Assembly (NCBI GenBank): GCA_958430865.1
Contig: CAUDNR010004123.1
Location: 128,926 to 153,819 of the forward strand
DNA from: Entrophospora sp. SA101
Lineage: Eukaryota; Glomeromycota; Glomeromycetes; Entrophosporales; Entrophosporaceae
Direction of reading: 5' to 3'
DNA: 24,894 bases
Shown here: positions 8,276 through 17,658 of the stretch, in pieces
How positions within the stretch are numbered: the first letter of the stretch is position 1
How the letters are laid out: each line of letters begins with the position of its first letter
Made by a program: the position numbers and the translations under genes
The notes under the pieces: generated by a model
What the model was told of the DNA's origin: nothing
Database searches by the model: none
What the model saw: the letters and a program-made list of their open reading frames with translations, nothing else

Positions 8276-9224
8276 TTATATACAATGGTCATGCCAACCA
8301 AGATATTCAGTCACAAAACCTCCCACTACTGGACCAGTTATTTGCCCAACTATATAACCTGAATAAAAAAATCCATACCCAGTTCCTCTTTCTGAAAAAA
8401 AAAATAAAAATAAAAATAAAAAGCTGGAAATCAATGACTTTGATAAATATAAAAAATCAATTAGTGTTATTATTGTTATTATTAAATAAAATAATAATGA
8501 CCAGTTGGAATAAAAATATCACTGATGATGCCAGCTCCAACACATTGATCAGCTGAAGTACCCAAAGCTTGAAATACTCGCATTAAACATAATAACCAAA
8601 TGCTATTGGAAACAGCAGAGATTATGCTTGCAATTAAATATACTAAAAAAGAACCCAAAAACATCTTACGCCTAGTCTTAAATATATCTGAATATGATGC
8701 CCATCCAAGTTGCTAATATGTGTATATGATTATAAATATTATTATTATATTTGTAATAGAACAACAACATGAATAAGAATATTTACCCCAATTCCAAAGA
8801 ACATAAGATATATTGCAACTAGATTAAATTATATTTATTAGTATAAAAAATAATAATGATGATAATAATAGTAATAAAGAAAGATTCCACAAACTTAGAA
8901 AATTTGTAAGAAATTCAGTGGTTTCTAAATCATTTTGGATGCTTATTAAGGCAGGATACAATATTCTATAAAATATCAACCAATCAATTAATCAATTATT
9001 AATGATAATAGAAGCAGCGATAGTATATAATACTTACGATCCACCCATGCCAATTAATATACTTGCAAATGCAATAATTAATAAAACATGAAGTTTCTTT
9101 TTTTTTGGCCAATTTTTTGGATCATTAATAATAATTGGTAGTGATGACGAAGGTGATTTATTTATTGAATTAGGTATAATAATATTTACAGATTCTTTAG
9201 ATAATACTTCATCTTTACAATTAC

Positions 9225-9287
<63 letters not shown>

Positions 9288-9336
9288 TACTGCTACTAAT
9301 GCTGTTGTCGTTGTTGTTAATATTTGTAGATTCCAT
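8276..9336 (-). pseudogene. MFS drug:H+ antiporter (DHA1-like), truncated after about five TM segments
   Basis: Five exons join in frame on the minus strand: 9336-9038, 8965-8895, 8818-8787, 8712-8502 and 8391-8294. Two donors (GTTTGT, GTCATT) are weak but keep the frame. The N-terminus is cytosolic, with a run of about 20 Asn. TM1 follows WPKKKKLHVL. MFS motif A is seen in GWASYSDIFKTRRKMF. Motif C, typical of antiporters, is seen in GYIVGQITGPVVGGF. The family exports drugs or small metabolites across the plasma membrane in exchange for protons. A full member has 12 TM segments in about 450-600 residues; this one stops after GGFVTEYLGW at about residue 237, exactly where the duplicated segment begins. 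The frame then runs a few codons into foreign sequence to TAA at 8276-8278. It is therefore broken by rearrangement, or by misassembly. Confidence 0.82.
9227..9290. repeat. ATT microsatellite encoding poly-Asn in the MFS N-terminus
   Basis: About twenty TTA/ATT units in a row code for an Asn run in the predicted cytosolic tail of the MFS protein. The number is likely to vary between isolates. Confidence 0.9.
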
Positions 9337-10090
9337 AATTTATTTTTTATAGAAAAGGAAAAAAATAAATACTGATTATGTGTTGTAATAAATATCTCAA
9401 TTAAAATCTTAGTTGTTTTATACTTACAGTTTTTTAATCTCAAATTTTATAATCAAAATACATTACATGCTAATCTAGTTTTAGGTAAAAAACGCATTGT
9501 GATAATTGTGATAATTCAAAATAAATTGTGACAACTAAAAAATTAGGTTAATATTAATATATTTTATGATATCATCTATGGCGAGAAATTTAAAAATAAT
9601 TTACAATTATGATGTAATTGGACAGTTTATTACTGATTATGTGAATTTGGAGACGTGCCATTTATAGTAACCCTGATTTTTTTCGCGCATAGTATAGTGT
9701 GCATAGTTTATATAATAATTTAATCAATTATACTTTATTATTAAGTAGTAGAGAGCCATTTTTCTTTGAGGTAATTTGGATGATGGACATAACTTTTAAA
9801 AAGTTGTATAATTGGTCCAATTTTAGTAAGTGAAATAGGAGATCCGCAAAGAAATATAGCTTGAATGTTAAAGCCCTTCCCGTTCAGTGGTAATTAGTTA
9901 CTCTTCCTAAGAAATTATTGATATTGCTATTTGGGATCAGTATTCAAAACTTTGACCAAAATACTCTTGTAAAATAATAATACGGTGCAGATCATATATA
10001 ATCATTAATTGCCTATAGTAACAATTGGTCAACTTCAAAATACTAAAACAAAAAAAAATTATATCATTTTAAAAAATTTAACCGATAAGT
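9337..10090. other. Upstream region of the MFS gene, nothing coding
   Basis: No gene is seen. At 9981-10000 TACGGTGCAGATCATATATA matches 24703-24722 at 17 of 20 positions; both could be ends of a Tc1/mariner-like repeat. A homopolymer-rich run precedes the assembly gap. Confidence 0.35.
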
Positions 10091-10100
10091 NNNNNNNNNN
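10091..10100. other. Assembly gap (10 N)
   Basis: Ten consecutive N mark a scaffold join of unknown true size. It lies between the two copies of the 6.2-kb duplication, so their real distance and order are not secure. Confidence 0.99.
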
Positions 10101-10540
10101 GATTCAAATAATTGCTTGATTGACCTTGGAACATGTAATGGTGTGATTGTTCCAGCCTTGGATTCCATGCAATCACTGGCAATTTTTTTATCTTGTATTT
10201 TTTCTATATAATTAATTATATATCTTGGTTAAAATAAAAAATAAAATAAGATAAAATATTGCTATATATTTAATACTTTCCTCATGTGTGAATTCCTTTG
10301 TCTCCATATTCATCACAATGATTATTCAATACATTTGATATCGTCATTGACATAACAAGCAATTGCATCACTCAGGTAGTAACTATACCAAGGCCATGCA
10401 AAAATGAAACTTTTAATAATGCATGTCTACCCAGATCTCTGTGGTAAACAAAATAAATTACTTTTCCTGATTATCAATCATGGTTCCTTATGAATAATAA
10501 ATCTGATGTTGATCACAGGTGTCAGATTTAATTAAAATTT
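10101..10540. other. Non-coding, nothing recognised
   Basis: No open frame of convincing length or composition, and no structured RNA or transposon end that I can recognise. Confidence 0.35.
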
Positions 10541-11800
10541 CCTATCACATACATGCAAGACAGCGCAAGCGCAATTCAGCACCATGGATTTTTTCCATGG
10601 GTGTAGTGGACTTAAACATGTTGGAAGGCTTTGGACAAAACTTTCCCTTATCTCCCCCCTAAGACCAAGCTGGCTGTCACCATATAATCATTGATAGCTG
10701 GTGCTTGTGTGATGATTGCTTTGTGTTATTGCCATGCTAGAATAAAAGTTGGTGTTAAGACTGGCTTGAAAATTCTGCAACTCGGAAGGCTGCAACCTGG
10801 ATTGCTGTTTTGGATTCGGAGTTTTGAGTCCTGGGTCGCTGTAATTTTTATGAAAAGAAAAGTATTAATATTTAACAATTAATTATTTAAATGTTTATTT
10901 TGTTGAAAAAAACATACATTGATAGTGTACATTTTCTGTGCTTAACATCCATGTGACCCTAAGTCTGGACAAAAGATCCCTTTCTATGAGTTTGGCTGGT
11001 ATATCCCAAAGGCGTCCCCTGTCTTGTCAGTGGCATGCCTACTCACCAACAACCCTACCCCCATTTACTAAAATAACAAATTCAGTTGGTCAGATAAAAA
11101 TTAAAGAGAAGCAGAAAATTTGGGAAAATGATTAATTTATAACAAAACATACCAAACAAAATCCAAACCATTTTATAACTTTTCCTTGTCGGCCACATTG
11201 CTGACAAAGATGTATATAATCATGTGATAATTTTAACCTACAGGACAGAAGACTGATTGGGCAAAAACCCAATCCAGTCCCCTACCCAAAATCATAAATT
11301 GGTTAGCATCAAGAAAACAGAGAATTTAGGAAAGTGATTATACATCAGGGTCCAAATGCAATTTCAGGGCCACCAACCCTGCTCTGAATTGTGACCTCCT
11401 GAGCTTGAACAAGCTGCAGATTCTCATAATATTCATCAACAGAGTTGTGACTTGGTCACAGTGCCATCCTTGCCCTAGAGGTGGGATTATTGCAGGCAAC
11501 TTTTTGGCTAGCATGGCAGCAGCCATCTCTGGTCTGGGTACTGTGAGAGAAAATTAGTGAAAGCATCATTGATGATTGGTGAAGTCTCAATGTAACTCCA
11601 GGGCATTGCATCCCTCCCCTGGAATTCTGCAGCATCATTGTATCATCGAGGGGTCGCAAGTCAGATTAGCCTTATGTACACAAGGAATACATGAGAATGA
11701 CTGTAAAGTGTTCAAGGTAGCGTGCGTGCTTCAACGCCTGCTATTTTCCTGTAATCAAATGTTGCATACTTGAAATATTTCTTTTTCAACAGTCAATGCT
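10541..11800. other. Less AT-rich island of unknown nature
   Basis: Base composition is visibly less A/T-rich than in the rest of the window. Short ORFs of 60-70 codons exist on both strands but overlap each other and have no protein-like features. A tract near 11050-11135 (TCAGTTGGTCAGATAAAAAT, AATTTGGGAAAATGATTA) resembles one near 11282-11340 (AATTGGTTAGCATCAAGAAA, AATTTAGGAAAGTGATTA), so part of the island is an old internal duplication. It is probably a decayed repeat. Confidence 0.4.
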
Positions 11801-12389
11801 GCCTTGACATCTCGTAATTATATAATAATATAATAATATTTTAATATGGATTACAAAAAGCAAAATATTATCAATGAAAATCTTGTAATTACACCAGCAA
11901 GATCTGCTCTGCATTTTGATTTCCAATTAAAAATAATTATATCAATCAATACAAAAAATAGTACCTCTGGTTAGTTATTAACACGTTTTCTTTAGGAGAA
12001 CCAAACCAAACCAAACAACACTCACATTTTGTCACCTTGGACTCTGTCAAAAAATAAATTGTTTTTCCAAGAAAAAAAAAATCAATTCATGTCTGTCCTA
12101 CCAAAAAAAAACCAATAGGATAAATAATTAACGTGTGTGCATCAATTGTATCACAAAATTTTGCTTTTTTTAAAAATTTTATTAATGCCACGACAACACA
12201 ACAAAAACAAAAGAAACAAGCAAGATGAGTATGGTGTGAAGAAGGGGTAAGTGTTTTAAGGATGGTGGTGGTGGTTATTGCCCACCACTTGTCGTCACTC
12301 TAGTTAATAATAAATAAAGTAAAATGTAGTTGCGTAACAATCCTTTCTGATTTCATTTTTACTAATTAACCTTTGGAAAAAGAAGTCAT
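11801..12389. other. Non-coding, simple-sequence-rich
   Basis: Holds CCAAACCAAACCAAAC near 12001, several A-tracts and a GGTGGTGGTGG run near 12263. No gene is supported. Confidence 0.35.
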
Positions 12390-12397
12390 GTAAATAC

Positions 12398-12530
12398 TAA
12401 AGACTAGTGCCGTAATCCAAAAAAGGAAAAAGTATGGTTGCAAAAGTGGTCGCAAAGGTAATTGTGACCACTTTTTATATGCCGTAAATACAATTACTAC
12501 CATCATCATAATTTATGGCACTAGTCTTTA
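12398..12530 (-). mobile_element. 133-bp hAT-type MITE, copy B
   Basis: Same length and termini (TAAAGACTAGTGCC) as the element at 379-511 but in the opposite orientation. Its own 8-bp target duplication GTAAATAC is at 12390-12397 and 12531-12538. Different target sequences and near-identical bodies show two independent recent insertions of one family. Confidence 0.93.
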
Positions 12531-12538
12531 GTAAATAC

Positions 12539-13302
12539 CTTTTAATTTAATCATTTCATTCCAAAAATATATATAAAAAATATTAATTAATAATAATATA
12601 AAAATGGATAAAAAGTAAATATTGAAAAAAAATTGCCATCATTACTGTCTTCAATATACTTGGGTTCATAAAACTTTTTTTTTGTGAATCTCTCTAAAAC
12701 TAATTAACCAAATTCTAGACGAGACCTACAAAGCTTGGAAAGCAGGTTTTACGAAATATACTTGATGAATGCTTTATCTAGTTGTATGACAGACGTTCTT
12801 GATTGTGATGCATATTTGAAAATGCCACAGTTCTTTACCTATTTTTTGTATCTCGCTAAGCATTTGATCGAATTAAGTATTTAGATTCAGAATTCTATTT
12901 CACATCATATTTAAAGCTTATTTATAGTTGATATGTAGTAATGTTATTTAATATTGACTTTAAATCACGATTCGTTGACACATTTTAGTGATAATATTAA
13001 ATAACTATTTAAATTTCTCTTTCTTCTTTTTTTGACAATATGTATGTTATTGTTGCTTGCTCATAATAACTAGTTATTTTAATTGTTATTATTTATGCGG
13101 TAAAAGAAAAATTTTAAACTTTATAATTATTCATAACAATAACAATATAATTATTTACATTTATTTCTACTTATACTTGCGATTGATGCATGCACAAAAC
13201 AAAATTTTACATAATAATAATAATATACAAATTTTAACTATTACTATCTATGTCTTATAACCTACAGGAAATGAATGACCATTCTTATTTGCGAGTTACC
13301 AG
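12539..13302. other. Non-coding, with a 13-bp perfect inverted repeat
   Basis: GTTATTTAATATT at 12943-12955 is mirrored by AATATTAAATAAC at 12993-13005, with a 37-base spacer. In such A/T-rich DNA this may be chance or a worn MITE end. No gene is supported. Confidence 0.4.
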
Positions 13303-13310
13303 TTATTTAA

Positions 13311-13400
13311 CAGGGCTGGTCGCATAACCTATGGTTAAACCGACTAAACTATTTAGTCATTACCAAATTAGGATTTTAGCCCTTTACGCAGCCAGCCCTG
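13311..13400 (+). mobile_element. 90-bp hAT-type MITE
   Basis: Terminal inverted repeats begin CAGGGCTGGTCGCATAA at the left and, read inward on the other strand, CAGGGCTGGCTGCGTAA at the right. The CAGGG start is common in hAT elements. The 8-bp target duplication TTATTTAA is at 13303-13310 and 13401-13408. Non-coding; unrelated in sequence to the 133-bp family. Confidence 0.88.
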
Positions 13401-13408
13401 TTATTTAA

Positions 13409-14093
13409 TAATAAAAAGGTCCGCTTTTATTTGCAACTTTATCAATATTCCCGAACTATATTCTCACATTCTGTTTTAATTCCACATAAGTCCCTATATT
13501 AATATAAATGATATCATGAGGAAAATCTGGATTACTTACTCAGCTGGCTACTGTTTTTATGGACATTTTACGGAGTGATAAATGTAACCACGGGGATATA
13601 ATGGAAATATTCTGGCATAGGATTGTCATTTTTTATAGGGTCATATGATGTAATTTCGACCATATTAACTTTTAATTTGACTTTTGACCTCTCAGATTGA
13701 AATGTTCCAACCTTTTGGTTTTGAGTTCATGTATAGCCAAAGGTAAAAATAAATAAAGAAATTTTATAAAAGCACTTGTTTGCTAAAAGGAGGCTGTGGG
13801 AAAAAAGGACAATGCTATATTAAACATTTTCATTTATTGTTTATTATTAATTATTGAACTTATAAATTTTCACCCTATTATCATTCATCTTCAATAGATG
13901 ATATTACAAACAAATTATGTTTTTCTATTCCAATATTTATAATATATATTCTACCCTTAAAAATCCTAAATCTTGATATTTTTTTATCAATCTGTCAAGA
14001 CAATGAGATCTTATTGTAAAAGGTTTGGGTCCTTTCTGATTCTTCATTAGATTACTGTATCAAAAGAATTATTACTAATAAAAAATCTTAATA
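13409..14093. other. Non-coding, downstream of the F-box pseudogene
   Basis: No gene seen. The distal part (14000-14093) would hold the 3' flank of the minus-strand pseudogene. Confidence 0.35.
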
Positions 14094-15064
14094 TTAATAA
14101 TTATTGACTAATTTTTTTGGTAGTGTTTGATTTAAAGCTAAAATTCTATCACCATCTATTTTTATTGAATAAAGATTTTTAATTTTGATACTTTCTAATT
14201 TAATACAATTATTGAATATTTCCATTAACTCCTGGTCTACTTCATCTGTATAAATTATTGATAAATCTACTAGATTTTTATACCATTGTACAATTGATTG
14301 AATAGCTTTCCCAAAAGTTTGCTATCATGTGGATTAGCAACAAGATCTAGATATTTAAGAGTTTTTCCATTGATGTTAATAAAACCAGACATATCAGGTG
14401 GACCATAAATACATAACTCCACAGATTCAAGATTTGGCAGTGAAATATTTTAACCCATAACTAGTTAATGATAAAGTCTTTAAATTGTATAGAATTGGTA
14501 GTAACATATTATCTATATAATATATTTCACAGCTTTAATAATAAATCATTGATTGTGAATGTGAGAGTATTGCTTTTTGAAATTGTCTGAAAAAGCACAA
14601 TTAGCATCTGAAAGAATGGTTAATCTCTTTATTTGATTTTGTACTTTAATTAGTTGAATTAGACATCTTGGAATTTATTGTTGTATTCATTATAATATAT
14701 TTTAATGATTGAATAGATTTGCAATTATTTGCTAATTTATCAATAAATTCTCAATGCTGCAAGTAAATGTACAATCTAACTCATTGAGGTTCTGAAAACT
14801 ATTATCAAATCTATGGTAACTATTTATCAAACTCCGATTTATATTATCAGTAATAAGTTCTTTAATAACTGTTGAATGATCTAAAATACAATTTGTTAAT
14901 CTATTTATTAAAATATTTGATCCAGAAGTTGTCAACCTATTAAAATTTTGTTCAAAAAAATCAAGTCTAGTACAAAATCTTGCATAATTATATAATGGTG
15001 GTTTATCATCTTCATTGAATTTAAATATTTCATTTCAAAGCTCAAGTGGCAAAGTTACTAACAT
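14094..15064 (-). pseudogene. F-box/LRR-like protein, pseudogene
   Basis: On the minus strand from ATG 15062-15064 the frame reads MLVTLPLEL, a TGA, then NEIFKF, which is an F-box start. It goes on with YARFCTRLDFFEQNFN and a stretch to a stop near 14732. After several broken segments the C-terminal part is clear: LPNLESVELCIYGPPDM, INGKTLKYLDLVANPHD, a one-base frameshift near 14310, AIQSIVQWYKNLVDLSIIY and a stop at 14094-14096. The pattern of short Leu-rich segments is that of the large F-box-like family of Glomeromycotina, whose intact members are substrate receptors of SCF ubiquitin ligases. At least two in-frame stops and a frameshift show it is dead. Confidence 0.72.
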
Positions 15065-15561
15065 TTTTTTTTGAAGAAAAATATATTCCCAACCAAATAA
15101 AAAATTTAAGTTACATAACACGATCTCCAGTATTATGGTCAATAAAAATAAGCCACATATTTTTGGATCTGAATTCTTAATTTAATATAAAAACCATAAA
15201 AAGCTATTTCAAATTATTAATTAAAATTCTCAGATCACCAATTAAACATAGAAACACTAATTAAGAATAGCAAGTGAATGTATAGAAATGCTAATTGTAA
15301 AAGTTTATTATGTTTTTTAATATATTTAAAAATATTATTAAGTCTCAAAAGAAATTACATGTTTTTAATTTTTAGCCAATGGTTCTTGAGGAGAACAGTG
15401 TTGGTATGTAAACTTGATGTGTTACAAAACATTCTAATTTAAAAATAAAATTTTTCGAAAACATTACCATCAATCAGATGAATTTAGGGATAGTAGAAGT
15501 CAATAACAATATAACAATATATCTACTCTACATATACTACTTGTGATATAAAAATAATAAT
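15065..15561. other. Intergenic, nothing recognised
   Basis: A/T-rich sequence between the F-box pseudogene and a gene fragment; no motif or frame stands out. Confidence 0.35.
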
Positions 15562-15823
15562 CTATGTTTTATCAATTATTCGAAAAACTTCTAATTCATC
15601 ATATTTACTACCATTTACTATACCAATTTCATTATATACTTGTTCCACATTTAGAACCGTAACCTTCCCATCTTTTTCAAATGCAAGATTTTTATGACCA
15701 AAACTTGGTAGTTCCCCTTTACAGCACCAAATTGCATGTTGGTGAATGATTACATTACTAAATTTAGTAGTAGCACTATTAACATCATCTCTGTTTGTTA
15801 TATTGAATACAAAACTAGTTGTT
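15562..15823 (-). pseudogene. 3' fragment of an unrecognised gene
   Basis: About 87 codons stay open on the minus strand and end at TAG 15562-15564. They read FVFNITNRDDVNSATTKFSN, then HAIWCCKGELPSFGHK, NLAFEKDGKVTVLNVEQVY and LEVFRIIDKT. Codon use and the mixed, globular composition look like real protein. There is no start codon, and the frame meets the DUF7869 fragment at 15824, so its 5' part was lost at that junction. I do not recognise the family. Confidence 0.5.
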
Positions 15824-15937
15824 CCTCCTTTGGATTACAAAAGACAAGAATATCTTTACCAGAATATTCGTCCATTTGTTAGAGATGAATTCAAAGATAT
15901 TACTTGTCCAAGACCATTCTATACTGGCAACAAATAA
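15824..15937 (+). pseudogene. DUF7869-type 3' end fragment, copy 2
   Basis: The last 37 codons of a DUF7869-type gene, PPLDYKRQEYLYQ, then FVRDEFKDITCPRPFY, and a stop at 15935-15937. They align closely with 653-764. The upstream part of the gene is missing: homology ends at about 15824, against the minus-strand gene fragment. The fragment is followed by the same leader and TGA=Trp gene pair as in the first unit. Confidence 0.75.
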
Positions 15938-16081
15938 AATCATCAAGATTAATAAGTTTAATCTTTTGACAAATATGGTTAGTTTTAGAGTAAAAAAGTA
16001 CTAAAATAATTTATATACTTAATATGCCCTCATAAAAAGGATATTAAAAAAAGAATAATAATAATAATAATAATAATAAAA
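15938..16081 (+). other. Conserved leader before the TGA=Trp gene pair, copy 2
   Basis: Collinear with 765-946, sharing TTTTGACAAATAT, AGTACTAAAATAAT and CATAAAAAGGATAT. An AAT microsatellite of about nine units (16052-16078) lies just before the ATG and is absent from the first copy, so it grew after divergence, presumably in the fungal genome. Confidence 0.55.
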
Positions 16082-16729
16082 ATGACAAACCAAAACAACA
16101 TTTTAACTGAAGAGGAAATAAAAAAACTAATTGGTAGTTTAAACAGAAATCCAGATGAAACAGATATAAGAGCAGTTATAGATTATTTTTGACTTTGCCC
16201 TTATGCCTTAAAACACTTAGAAGACAAAGAATTTAGAAAAAGTTTTGTTCGTCTTATTTACTTGCATAAAAATGCACTAAATTGATATGTAAAAGCTAAT
16301 GAAGAAGTTAAAAGACTACAGCCACTAGCAACTAGTTTAGAGAAAGAGAGGAATGAATTGCTTGAAAAAATTAAGAAATTAGAAGCAAGAGTAGAAGAGT
16401 TAGATGATGAAGTATGAATGGAGCGAGAAGAGGCTGAAAAAGCACTAAATAAGGCCATGGAATGGAGAAAATGACAAATGTTTGAAACTGTGTAGAAGCA
16501 TGATGCTGCAATGGGTAAACTTCAAGACCAAATAGATTTATTAGAAAATAATTTAGCTGCTAAGAATCAGGAAATAAACTGAAAAGATTATTTAGCAATC
16601 AAAGAATTACCATCTTTACCAAAGGAACAAAAAGAAAATAGATTGTGCAAACTCAAAAAATTAGTAAATAAGGTAAAAGAAAAAACTAAAGAGAAGTTCC
16701 AGACTTTTATTGTTCAAAAGAACAAGTAA
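16082..16729 (+). pseudogene. Coiled-coil gene in TGA=Trp code (gene 1, paralogue B), one true stop
   Basis: From ATG 16082 to TAA 16727-16729 the frame is exactly 216 codons long. It holds TGA at codons 37 (YF-W-LCP), 68 (LN-W-YVK), 112 (EV-W-MER), 131 (RK-W-QMF) and 167 (IN-W-KDY), a single TGG at 129, and one TAG at 138 (16493-16495), where the other copy has TTG. Read with code 4 it is a 215-residue, mostly helical protein: a compact N-terminal part (about 1-75, with ETDIRAVIDYFWLCPYALKH) followed by a Glu/Lys-rich coiled coil (about 75-135 and 140-165) and a Lys-rich tail. Function is unknown. Gene 2 follows after six bases, as in a bacterial operon. With standard-code translation it would be a wreck of short ORFs. 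The TAG shows that it is probably no longer functional. Confidence 0.68.
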
Positions 16730-16735
16730 GCCAAT

Positions 16736-17347
16736 ATGAGATTAGAATATAGAATTCTGGAAATAGCCCAGGGAGATGAACAAGAGTGTAACTTCTGCTT
16801 TCTAGATTTTGATGACCCAACTCTCCTTAATTTTGATACTGCTCCTGCTACTCATCAAATGGTGGCTCGTAATACTCCTGATGGTTATTCTGACATTGTC
16901 TTTATCTGTGGTGAATGTAAAAAAGATTATGATAATAATACTCTTCCATGATGTGAGAAATGTGGTAGGTTAAAAAGGAATAGAAACAGATGTTTTTGTA
17001 GTCATTTAAAAGCTAAATCAACTAAACCACTTTCTGACAAAGAACTACTTTCACAAACTTTCAGTTTTCGCCTAGAAAATAAAACTAGAGAACTAGAAAA
17101 AGAGTTATCAATTACCAAAGAATAATTAAAAATTGAAAGAGAAGTAGCCAAGTTTCAGGAAAAATCAGAAGAGTGAAGTAAAAAGCAAAAACAAGAGTTA
17201 TTGGATAAGATAAAGAGTTTAGAAGAAAAAATTAATCATCTAGAAGAAGAAAACAGGAAATTAAAAGATCAACAAAATGGTCAATTAACTGCTCAAATTG
17301 AGGTCAAAGAGACTAAAAGATGATCTTGATTGAAAATAAAAAAGTAA
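16736..17347 (+). pseudogene. Cys-rich zinc-ribbon-like coiled-coil gene in TGA=Trp code (gene 2, copy 2)
   Basis: The frame is 204 codons from ATG 16736 to TAA 17345-17347. TGA occurs at codons 72 (LP-W-CEK), 147 (EE-W-SKK), 196 and 198 (KR-W-S-W-LK); there is one TAA at codon 130 (17123-17125), probably from CAA. The N-terminal half has four cysteine pairs: CNFC near residue 19, CGEC near 61, CEKC at 73-76 and CFC near 88, spaced like one or two zinc ribbons or a treble clef. Residues from about 105 to 195 are a heptad-like coiled coil. I infer a zinc-binding, coiled-coil protein, probably of endobacterial origin, but no family is recognised. No Shine-Dalgarno sequence is evident in the six-base gap; translation could be coupled to gene 1. 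The 3' part from 16932 is the left edge of duplication copy 2. Confidence 0.68.
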
Positions 17348-17406
17348 TTGAGGAAATTTCCCTCTGTATAATTCCAACTATTAAAGAAAGTGGTATTATT
17401 TTCCTT

Positions 17407-17658
17407 TTAAAGATTTTTGCTTTTTATTAGGTAACAATGCATCATCAGGATGCTTCCTTTTTCCAACATTATTATTTTTCTTTCTTGGTAAATTTCATAG
17501 GTAATCTTTTCTTTTCTTAGATAAGCTTCAAGCATCTGAGTATCATTTATTTTGAAAATGTAAGGAGCAATTTTTTCGCCTTGTTCCTTCTTCAAAATAC
17601 TTCTAATGGTGCTATAATTCTTGGGTTCCATAGTAGACCTGATATAAATGAGTTTCAT
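17407..17658 (-). CDS. Small hypothetical protein, copy 2
   Basis: Identical to the 83-residue ORF at 2564-2815, again convergent to gene 2 with a 59-base gap. It gives no independent evidence of coding because the whole block is duplicated. Confidence 0.35.
   Translation of the reverse strand: MKLIYIRSTMEPKNYSTIRSILKKEQGEKIAPYIFKINDTQMLEAYLRKEKITYEIYQERKIIMLEKGSILMMHCYLIKSKNL

Larger units (their letters stand above)
2089..8293 (+). repeat. 6.2-kb direct duplication, copy 1
   Basis: The segment is repeated at 16932-23136 at a constant offset of 14843, with no net insertion or deletion, even through the AAT microsatellite near 4484. By eye I found two mismatches: 2202 (T, with C in copy 2) and 2919 (C, with T in copy 2). 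The left edge lies inside a TGA=Trp gene where divergence jumps from about 9% to almost zero. The right edge is at GTCATG (8288-8293), next to the truncated MFS gene. It contains the 3' half of gene 2, a minus-strand small ORF, a pogo-like element, the tetraspanin gene and a hAT remnant. It is either a very recent duplication or an assembly duplication. Confidence 0.93.

Noticed and set aside
10588..10608. CCATGG hairpin as a terminator or element end
   Set aside because: The arms are short and no matching end or adjacent gene is present.
10691..11773. Several 60-70 codon ORFs in the less AT-rich island
   Set aside because: They overlap on both strands, have no domain-like features and start at arbitrary points; they are expected by chance where stop codons are rarer.
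16082..17347. The TGA codons as ordinary pseudogene stops made by C-to-T decay
   Set aside because: Decay would also turn many CAA, CAG and TGG codons into TAA and TAG. Only one of each is seen against nine TGA, while many CAA/CAG codons are intact. Nearby nuclear pseudogenes (F-box, pogo, hAT) do have single TGA at likely Trp or other sites, so decay adds noise but does not explain this pattern.
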